DNA of 7,655 bases from Candidatus Egerieousia excrementavium. Lineage in GTDB: Bacteria > Bacteroidota > Bacteroidia > Bacteroidales > UBA932. The stretch is from positions 1 to 7,655 of the forward strand of contig JADINB010000011.1 of the NCBI GenBank assembly GCA_017694275.1. Direction: 5' to 3'. The translations under genes and the position numbers were made by a program. This document shows, one piece after another, positions 1-5,787 of the stretch. The notes beneath the pieces were generated by a model that had not been told where the DNA came from, did no database searches, and saw only the letters and a program-made list of their open reading frames with translations. Every line of letters starts with the position of its first letter. The stretch's first letter is position 1.

Positions 1-164
1 TTATTGTCCCTCTGATGAAGGTTACGGGATTCATAACCCTTTACCAGGCTGCATACCCTGCCGGATATCCGCTTGCAGGCGTTGCAAGGGCAGCCGTAGC
101 GGTACTTGTAACAATGTGGGCGGTAAGTCTGCTGAGCAGGAAGAAAATCTTCTGGAAGGCATAA
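1..164 (+). CDS. C-terminal end of an unrecognised membrane protein (partial)
   Basis: A reading frame is open from the window edge (first full codon at position 3) to a TAA at 162-164, giving 53 residues that end SRKKIFWKA. The piece is strongly hydrophobic, with a likely final transmembrane helix (about AVAVLVTMWAVSLL) followed by a short basic tail. That is the usual look of the C-terminus of an integral inner-membrane protein with its end in the cytoplasm. I do not recognise the family. An ATG at 15-17 could in principle start a 49-residue small membrane protein, but only 14 bases lie before it, so truncation of a larger gene is more likely. The gene converges on susD, and their stop codons are 72 bp apart around a terminator hairpin. 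Confidence 0.6.
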   Translation, partial: IVPLMKVTGFITLYQAAYPAGYPLAGVARAAVAVLVTMWAVSLLSRKKIFWKA

Positions 165-200
165 AAAGAAGTTGGCCCCGAATCCATATCCGGGGCCAAC
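162..200 (-). terminator. Intrinsic terminator of the susCD operon
   Basis: GTTGGCCCCG at 171-180 and CGGGGCCAAC at 191-200 form a perfect, GC-rich 10-bp stem with a 10-base loop. Read on the minus strand, the stem is followed at once by a T-rich run (TTCTTTTT, 170 down to 163), so it is a good Rho-independent terminator about 36 bases after the susD stop. On the plus strand no T-run follows the stem, so it is a poorer terminator for the convergent gene, although the hairpin may still protect that gene's 3' end. The T-run overlaps the stop codon of the plus-strand gene. Confidence 0.85.
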
Positions 201-236
201 AACCGCTTGTTACAAATTAACTAACCCAAATTTAAA

Positions 237-2057
237 TTATTCAGCGATATCCCACCAAACCGGAGTCGACCATACATCCGGTTCCAGGGCATTAGGGTTG
301 GATGCCCTGAGGTTATCTACGTTGTAGTTTATTTCATGGCTGCAATGTTTCATGCGGCGATACCAGTAGTTATCCTGAGACTTGTCTGTGCCCGGGAAAT
401 ATTGTATAGATGTAGCTGTAAACTCGAGAGGACGCTCTGCTCCTGGATATACAACTCCAAAGTCGCCTATATTGCCTGCACTATAGTTGAAACGACGGAT
501 ATCGTTCCAGTTCTCCATAGTGAATGACATTGCAATATGTTTCTGTCCCATGATGTCTGCCATTGTAAGTTCTGCAGAGGTCTGGGCGATTGCGTTACTG
601 TTAAGGAATGCATCTATCTTGGCCTGATCCATGGGTCTCTTGTAAGGGTTGGTCTGGTCTTCGCCCCACTCGCGCAGTTTTGTCTGCATGAGATCGATAT
701 GGGCTTTTATACCCTCCTTGTATGCCTGCAGGGCACCTTCTTTGTCTCCCTGACGGAAGAGAACCTCAGCCTTGATGAAGCACATTTCGTGATATGTGCA
801 GACATCTGTCTGTGATTCGGGTAATGTATAGAATGTTCCGGTAGATATGATTGTGCCGTCGCCGTTGCCGTCACCGTCATAATATGTACCGTCGCCGCTT
901 GTTACACCCTGCATGGCACATCTGGCCTGCATGAGGCAGTAGAGTGTGTCGTTCTGCCTGTTGGCTTCACCGCCGCCGGCAATCCATTTTTTACTCTCGT
1001 TATTGTATGAGATATGTACAGGACCGCCCTCTTGCCTTATAGGGTCGTTGATTATGTCAAGACCTTTGGTCCTCTGGATGAATTTCTGGCCGTTTGCCCA
1101 GTGCTCCGATGAAGGAACCAGCCTGTCTACACGGGGATCTTCTATTCCGGAACCTCTGGGGTTTTCAAGCCTGTCGAGATAAATCTTTGTAATTCTGTAT
1201 GCATTGCCCCATGCTGCAACATCGAATGCAAAAGCAGTTCTCATAGGGTCACCCACACCTATAATGCTTGACCCCTGAGTGTCGCTTGCATCATTCACAT
1301 GGTGTATAATGGTTCCTTCTGCATTTGATGAAGGGCCGTTTGCAACGGCATCAAGAATTGCCTGAGGATCATACAGAGAACTTTTCTTTGAAAGTTTGTT
1401 CAGCCAGCGAGCTTTCAGACCGTAGCAGAGTTTAATCCATTTCTGGACATCTCCGTTGTTCCAGCTGTCGCCGCTTGAAAGGGGAGTGGCTGTAGCGGGC
1501 TGCTCTTTCTGGAAATTCACCAGTGCAGAATCCAGACGCTCCATACAACCGTTGAAGATCGTTTGGCCGTCGTCGTACTTAGGGGTAAGAGATGAGCTCA
1601 GTGCCTCGGTGTAGGGAATTTCTCCATGGTAGTCGAGCATAAGCATAAATCCCATCGCATGAATAAGATGTGCGGCACCTATATAGTGGTATGCACCCTC
1701 TTCCCTTGCCTTGTCTATCAAATCCTGAATGTTACAAGCTCCTCCTACAAACCATTGCTGGTAGGGAGTTGTAGGGCCTGCGCCTGTTCCCGGAGCCCAT
1801 GCCGTGTAGGCATCATTGGTTCCGCCATATCTTGAAGCGGTGGTATATGCGAATATCGCCGTATGTACAGACGCGTTGCCGTATGCATAACCGTATGCAT
1901 ATTGAAGCCAGGGAAGCCTTGTATGCACCGGTGCAGTTACGTTGGTAGGAGAGTTGGGGTTGGTGTTTATGTCAAGCCAATCATCGCATGATGTCAATCC
2001 TGCCAGAAGAAACGCCGATAAAATTAATGTAAATATCTTTTTCATATTCGTAATCAT
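237..2057 (-). CDS. susD: SusD/RagB-like nutrient-binding outer-membrane lipoprotein
   Basis: Surface lipoprotein that sits as a hinged lid on its SusC partner and captures substrate for import. Of 606 residues, the first 23 are a lipoprotein signal peptide with lipobox LTSC and Cys24 as the lipidated residue. The mature start DDWLDINTNPNSPT is typical of the SusD-like_2 subgroup. Residues about 100-230 hold the helical, TPR-like part, with the conserved block GEIPYTEA (145-152). NWNDIRRFNY lies at 516-525, and the C-terminus STPVWWDIAE also fits this subgroup. Residues 394-407 form an EF-hand-like acidic loop. The ATG at 2055-2057 shares one base with the susC stop, and the in-frame ATG at 2043-2045 gives a more ordinary signal peptide (MKKIFTLILS); neither has a Shine-Dalgarno sequence. 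The gene is translationally coupled to susC. The substrate cannot be predicted: no degradative enzyme is next to it. The symbol marks the family, not starch specificity. Confidence 0.95.
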   Translation of the reverse strand: MITNMKKIFTLILSAFLLAGLTSCDDWLDINTNPNSPTNVTAPVHTRLPWLQYAYGYAYGNASVHTAIFAYTTASRYGGTNDAYTAWAPGTGAGPTTPYQQWFVGGACNIQDLIDKAREEGAYHYIGAAHLIHAMGFMLMLDYHGEIPYTEALSSSLTPKYDDGQTIFNGCMERLDSALVNFQKEQPATATPLSSGDSWNNGDVQKWIKLCYGLKARWLNKLSKKSSLYDPQAILDAVANGPSSNAEGTIIHHVNDASDTQGSSIIGVGDPMRTAFAFDVAAWGNAYRITKIYLDRLENPRGSGIEDPRVDRLVPSSEHWANGQKFIQRTKGLDIINDPIRQEGGPVHISYNNESKKWIAGGGEANRQNDTLYCLMQARCAMQGVTSGDGTYYDGDGNGDGTIISTGTFYTLPESQTDVCTYHEMCFIKAEVLFRQGDKEGALQAYKEGIKAHIDLMQTKLREWGEDQTNPYKRPMDQAKIDAFLNSNAIAQTSAELTMADIMGQKHIAMSFTMENWNDIRRFNYSAGNIGDFGVVYPGAERPLEFTATSIQYFPGTDKSQDNYWYRRMKHCSHEINYNVDNLRASNPNALEPDVWSTPVWWDIAE

Positions 2058-5000
2058 TAGAATGTTAAGTTAATTCCAAAAGAGAATCCGGCTGTAGAAG
2101 GTACTCCGCAGTAATCTATGTATGCAGAACCTGAACCGACTACGCCTGCGCCGGCAGCAGAGTTCTCAGGGTCCAAACCGTCGTAGTTTGTCCACAACCA
2201 CAGGTTTGTACCAGACAATGTTGCAGTAAGCCCTTTTATAATATCCTGGCCCTTGATTAAATCTTTGAAATCATACGATATGGAGAGCGACCTCAAACGC
2301 AGCCAGTTGGTTTCCGTTATGAAGTTTGCAGACTCGTTGAGATATGCACTCCAGTAATCCTGTATCATCTTTTCGCCGCTGGTCAATGTACCGTTTATGT
2401 TGTACATGTTGCCGGCTGTATATGTTGTAGATACCTGCTCATAGACAGGAGCGGCATCTGTGCCCGTATTTACAACTCCGTTGATTGTTATGGATTCACG
2501 GTCGAGTGTTCTTGTGCTCAAACCGGCATTGGTCATCATATATTCGGTTCCGTTGTAAATGTCACCACCGATTCTGTAGTCGAAGAGAAACGAAAGATTC
2601 CAGTTCTTGTACTGGAGACTGTTGTTCCAACCGCCGCTTACCTTGGGCTCACGGTTACCTATCAGATGTGTAGTGGCGCCATCGGATCTGGGAAGGCCGG
2701 TATTTGAATCCACTACAACATTTCCATTGGGATCTCTCATCCACTTGGAACCTGAAATACCCATAAACAGGCCGTCAACAGCTTCTGATACAAGATTTCC
2801 ATTGTCATCGTAAACAGCCGGCTTTGTGTTGAATGATGCGGCTTTGGCATTGCCGACCTGAACGTCTGTAACATAAAGAATGTCCTGACCTGTCATCAAA
2901 TCGTGAACACGGCCTTTGTTGTGAGCAAGGTTAAGGGTGGTTTCCCATGTAAAGTTCTTGGTTGTGACAGGAGTTGCGTTTATGGCAAGTTCTATTCCCT
3001 TGTTTGTCACCCTGCCAACATTTGTAGAGAGCAGGATGTAACCAGTAGTCTGGCTAAGACGGGGAACTACAATCTGGTCTTTTGAATTGTTTGAATAGTA
3101 TGTGAAATCAAAGCCTAAACGCCCCTCGAAGAATCTCATGTCAAGACCGACCTCCCATGACTCTGTACGCTCGGGTTTCAGGTACGGGTTGCCTCGCTGC
3201 CAATTGTTACCAACTCCAAGACCTCCGAGAAAGAGGAGTGAGGGCCATAATGTCGTACTTGTTACATAAGGATCGGTATCTTTGCCCACTCTTGCCCAGG
3301 ATGCTCTGATTTTACCGAATGAAAGAATGTCGTTCTTCGGAAGAAGTTCGGTGAACACGAACGAACCGCTTACAGAAGGGTAGAAGTATGAGCGGTTGTC
3401 AACAGGAAGGGTAGATGTCCAGTCATTACGTCCTGTAACTGTCAAATATGCAATATTTTTATACTCGACGCGGAACTCACCGTAAAGTCCCATAAGTCTG
3501 CTGCGTGACTCGCTTGACTGGAATTGCTTGTTGGCTGTAGCTATGTTGTCGAAACTGTAGAAATCATCTATGATAAAGTCAAATCCCATCCTTCTTTGTC
3601 TCTCGCTCTTCTGGTCTTCGACAGACTGTCCAAGCAACAGGTTGAAGTTCCAGTCTCCAAATGTCTTGTGGAAGTTCAACATCAGGTTGGATGATATGTA
3701 TGTGTATTTTCTGTCGTTTTCAGACAACTGCCCGTTTTGCAATGTTTCCTTGACTGCACTGCCCGGGGCGAGGAACGTATAGTCTGAGTAGTCGTAAGTA
3801 TCGTAGCCTACCCTATAGTTGATGTCAAACCATTCAGCGACCTTGTAGCTTGCATTGATACCGCCGGTAAAACGGTTTGTCTTGTCGGTCATGACATCTT
3901 TGTTGATTATCCAGTAAGGGTTCTCAACATCATCTGCAAGTTCTTGAAGACCTTCGAACATACGGTATTTTGTACCATCGGCGTTTAACCAGTGCTTCAT
4001 GTCATCGCTCTTTGCCCATCTGTAAACAGAAACAAGAGCTCCTGTACCGCCGGAATTGTAAAGTCCTCCGGATGTCAATGTCTTGTCGGTATTTGAAATT
4101 GTATACGCTACATTTGCAGAAACTGTAAGCCTGCCGAATTTCTGCTCACCGTTGAAACGGAAAGTAGTCTTGTCGTAGCTTGTGCCTGGGATGATACCGG
4201 TCTGGTCGTAGCGCGAGGCAGAGAGGTAAAAGTTACCGTCTTTATTACCGCCTGAAATGCTGATTGTATTGTCAAATACATTTGAACCCTGAAAAAAGTC
4301 TTCCATGTTGTCATATACGATGTCTGATGCACTGTATCTTGCGCCCCATGATTGTGTCGTATAGTCTGAAAGGGTTCCATCAGTCATGTAGTAACCTCTC
4401 TTGTAGACATCCTGTTGTTCAGGCAGGCGGTTTACCCAGTTACGGGTGTATTTAGAACTGAAATCTACCTGTACACGGCCTTCCGAACCTTTCTTTGTTG
4501 TAATGATGATTACACCGGCTGCGGCTTTTGAACCGTAAAGCGCAGAGGCAGCGGGACCCTTCAATACAGACATGTTTTCTATATCTTCAGGGTTGATGTC
4601 CATTACACGGTTACCGGTCGTGGTAGATGTTCTCATTGCACCGTCGAATCCTGAATCTCCTCCGAGGTTAGACGAGTTATCGTATATAATACCGTCTACA
4701 ACAAACAGAGGCTGGTTGTCTCTTTCCAGCGAAGTACCTCCACGGATAATGATATTCGAGCCAGCACCGGCAGAACCACCGGATTGGGTTATGTTTACAC
4801 CGGCTATTTTACCTGCCATGGAACTTACCAGGTTGCTGGTCTTGTTTTTAATGATCTCATCGCTCTTCAAATCCTGTACAGCATATCCCAGTGCCTTTCT
4901 CTCTCTCTTGATACCCATTGCTGTTACTACGGCATCGCCAAGCAATACGGCATCCTCTTCCATTGACACATTGATAATTGAACGGTTGTTTACTTGAGCG

Positions 5001-5269
5001 ACAATATCCTTCATACCCATTAACGAGTATACGAGAGTGCCGTTGGCCGGAGCATCTAAAGTATATTCTCCGTTGATTCCGGTAGAAGTGCCGGTCGTAG
5101 TACCTTGAACAAGGACATATACACCCACTAATGGAGCCCCTGTCGCATCGGTAACGGTACCGCTAACTTTTACCTCCTGTGCCCATACTGCTCCGATTGA
5201 AAGGACAAGCGAAGCAAAAGTCATCAATACGAAACGTAAAGATCGACTTGAAACTTTTTGAATGAACAT
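2057..5269 (-). CDS. susC: SusC/RagA-family TonB-linked outer-membrane transporter
   Basis: Energised outer-membrane channel that imports the ligand held by SusD, driven by TonB-ExbBD. It has 1070 residues, normal for the family. Order of parts: signal peptide 1-30 (AVWA before Gln31); carboxypeptidase-regulatory-like beta-sandwich, about 34-105; a TonB-box-like stretch, DAVVTAMG (112-119); plug domain, about 125-260, with IIIRGGTSL, PLFVVDG and the family signature from INPEDIENMSVLKGP to the Lys-Lys-Gly near 261; then a 22-strand-type beta-barrel ending in aromatic GINLTF. The late motif NYDGLDPENS (1028-1037) is also typical. There is no STN domain before the beta-sandwich, so direct signalling to an anti-sigma factor is not expected. 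The start at 5267-5269 gives a complete signal peptide and follows an AT-rich leader (TAAAATTTAATTTATG) with no Shine-Dalgarno, as is usual in this phylum. It is the first gene of the operon with susD; see the promoter and inverted repeat upstream. Confidence 0.97.
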   Translation of the reverse strand: MFIQKVSSRSLRFVLMTFASLVLSIGAVWAQEVKVSGTVTDATGAPLVGVYVLVQGTTTGTSTGINGEYTLDAPANGTLVYSLMGMKDIVAQVNNRSIINVSMEEDAVLLGDAVVTAMGIKRERKALGYAVQDLKSDEIIKNKTSNLVSSMAGKIAGVNITQSGGSAGAGSNIIIRGGTSLERDNQPLFVVDGIIYDNSSNLGGDSGFDGAMRTSTTTGNRVMDINPEDIENMSVLKGPAASALYGSKAAAGVIIITTKKGSEGRVQVDFSSKYTRNWVNRLPEQQDVYKRGYYMTDGTLSDYTTQSWGARYSASDIVYDNMEDFFQGSNVFDNTISISGGNKDGNFYLSASRYDQTGIIPGTSYDKTTFRFNGEQKFGRLTVSANVAYTISNTDKTLTSGGLYNSGGTGALVSVYRWAKSDDMKHWLNADGTKYRMFEGLQELADDVENPYWIINKDVMTDKTNRFTGGINASYKVAEWFDINYRVGYDTYDYSDYTFLAPGSAVKETLQNGQLSENDRKYTYISSNLMLNFHKTFGDWNFNLLLGQSVEDQKSERQRRMGFDFIIDDFYSFDNIATANKQFQSSESRSRLMGLYGEFRVEYKNIAYLTVTGRNDWTSTLPVDNRSYFYPSVSGSFVFTELLPKNDILSFGKIRASWARVGKDTDPYVTSTTLWPSLLFLGGLGVGNNWQRGNPYLKPERTESWEVGLDMRFFEGRLGFDFTYYSNNSKDQIVVPRLSQTTGYILLSTNVGRVTNKGIELAINATPVTTKNFTWETTLNLAHNKGRVHDLMTGQDILYVTDVQVGNAKAASFNTKPAVYDDNGNLVSEAVDGLFMGISGSKWMRDPNGNVVVDSNTGLPRSDGATTHLIGNREPKVSGGWNNSLQYKNWNLSFLFDYRIGGDIYNGTEYMMTNAGLSTRTLDRESITINGVVNTGTDAAPVYEQVSTTYTAGNMYNINGTLTSGEKMIQDYWSAYLNESANFITETNWLRLRSLSISYDFKDLIKGQDIIKGLTATLSGTNLWLWTNYDGLDPENSAAGAGVVGSGSAYIDYCGVPSTAGFSFGINLTF

Positions 5270-5344
5270 AAATTAAATTTTAGGTTAATAATAATTTTAT
5301 TGTAGTTAGGTTTCGGTATGTCAAAAAGGTGTTTTATTATGGAT

Positions 5345-5378
5345 TTGTCGCAATCAAGGGAACGTTAGATTGCGACAA
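5345..5378. repeat. Perfect 11-bp palindromic hairpin in the susC leader
   Basis: TTGTCGCAATC at 5345-5355 is the exact reverse complement of GATTGCGACAA at 5368-5378, with 12 bases between them. If transcription starts near 5402, the hairpin lies in the susC 5' leader about 25 bases after the start. On the minus strand it is followed by ATCCATAATAAAAC, not a T-run, so it is not an intrinsic terminator. It could be an operator, an mRNA-stabilising or attenuating stem, or a recombinase-type site. Its right half is also the inner arm of the longer inverted repeat. Confidence 0.85.
5361..5377. repeat. Inner arm of a perfect 17-bp inverted repeat
   Basis: AACGTTAGATTGCGACA is the exact reverse complement of 5471-5487. 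The flanking bases do not match on either side, so the repeat is 17 bp exactly. It lies between the candidate transcription start and the susC start codon. Confidence 0.9.
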
Positions 5379-5408
5379 TAAAAAACAGTTTTTTCAATAA
5401 GTCATGGA

Positions 5409-5440
5409 CAAATATAACATATTTTCATATTAAATCACAA
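5409..5440 (-). promoter_or_regulatory. Candidate Bacteroides-type promoter for susCD
   Basis: On the minus strand TATATTTG (5416 down to 5409) matches the Bacteroidota -7 consensus TAnnTTTG. A TTG at 5440-5438, within TTGTTGTG, lies 21 bases upstream and suits the -33 element. An eight-T run (5467-5460 on the minus strand) lies further upstream. Transcription would start near 5402 and give a leader of about 130 bases before susC. The consensus spacing is known for the phylum's primary sigma factor; that this promoter is used is inference. It lies wholly between the two 17-bp inverted arms. Confidence 0.55.
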
Positions 5441-5669
5441 CAAGTTGGCAATTTCTTTCAAAAAAAATGCTGTCGCAATCTAACGTTGGGTTTCTCCCGA
5501 CAACCGCAAAATCCCCCTTCAGTACATCCTCAAGCCATATTTTTTTGCATGCGCCTGACTGAAAAATTTTTACTTCATAAAAGGCGGAGACAAAGCCTGT
5601 TGCAACAATGGCTATTCTCCATATTTCAAATATCTTGGGCGTAGTAGTCAAACGGTCGTTAGAACACAT
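5430..5669 (-). CDS. Doubtful 79-residue reading frame upstream of susC
   Basis: An ATG at 5667-5669 opens 79 codons ending in TAA at 5430-5432; a TTG six codons earlier (5685-5687) is also in frame. I recognise no family, signal peptide or catalytic motif. The product would have several cysteines and the stretch FAVVGRNPTLDCDSIFF, in which NPTLDCDS is simply the translation of the outer 17-bp inverted arm. Its last codons overlap the -33 part of the susCD promoter, and it lies after the lpxK terminator without a convincing promoter of its own. A non-coding or repeat-derived stretch is at least as likely as a gene. If the segment between the arms flips, its C-terminal end would change. Confidence 0.2.
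   Translation of the reverse strand: MCSNDRLTTTPKIFEIWRIAIVATGFVSAFYEVKIFQSGACKKIWLEDVLKGDFAVVGRNPTLDCDSIFFERNCQLVVI
5471..5487. repeat. Outer arm of the perfect 17-bp inverted repeat
   Basis: TGTCGCAATCTAACGTT is the exact reverse complement of 5361-5377; the arms enclose 93 bp (5378-5470). Its first ten bases also occur in the same orientation at 5346-5355, so three copies of TGTCGCAATC exist within 135 bp. Confidence 0.9.
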
Positions 5670-5736
5670 CGGCAACTTGCCTGACAATCAACCGTTAAAG
5701 ATGTTGTAAAAAATAAAGAAAACAGTTGTCTGAGAC

Positions 5737-5761
5737 AAAAAAAGGCAGCCTTGCGGCCGCC
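5737..5761 (-). terminator. Intrinsic terminator after lpxK
   Basis: On the minus strand GGCGGCC, a GCAA tetraloop (GNRA class) and GGCTGCC form a 7-bp stem with one G-U pair, followed by seven T residues. It starts 26 bases after the lpxK stop, so it should end the dusB-lpxK transcript and isolate susCD from it. Just outside, GTTGTCT (5770-5764 on the minus strand) can pair with AGACAAC (5731-5725), a possible outer stem around the whole element. Confidence 0.88.
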
Positions 5762-5787
5762 GTAGACAACTCTTGAACCGGAACACT

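Larger units (their letters stand above)
5270..5736. other. Long intergenic region upstream of susC
   Basis: About 470 bp separate the susC start from the lpxK terminator. The susC-proximal part (5270-5344) is AT-rich leader. Then come a hairpin (5345-5378), a 93-bp spacer with the candidate susCD promoter (5378-5470) and the outer inverted-repeat arm (5471-5487). The remainder (5488-5736) contains only a weak minus-strand reading frame and a few short palindromes (for example GGCAACTTGCC at 5671-5681). I see no tRNA, transposase remnant or known riboswitch here. Confidence 0.6.

Noticed and set aside
171..200. Bidirectional terminator also serving the plus-strand gene
   Set aside because: No T-run follows the stem on the plus strand, so only the minus-strand direction is supported.
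4108..4380. A 90-codon minus-strand frame within susC in another frame
   Set aside because: The susC frame is intact across it and its barrel sequence is continuous, so this is neither a frameshift nor a nested gene.
4572..4997. A 141-codon open frame on the plus strand
   Set aside because: It lies antisense inside the well-supported plug region of susC and its translation matches no family I know.
5380..5394. AAAAAACAGTTTTTT as a terminator or attenuator
   Set aside because: The stem is made only of A-T pairs and would be too weak to stop transcription; it is probably only AT-rich promoter DNA.
5345..5487. Ends of a transposon or MITE
   Set aside because: I see no target-site duplication flanking the repeats and no transposase remnant, and the enclosed segment holds a promoter; a dispersed repeat is kept only as something to test.
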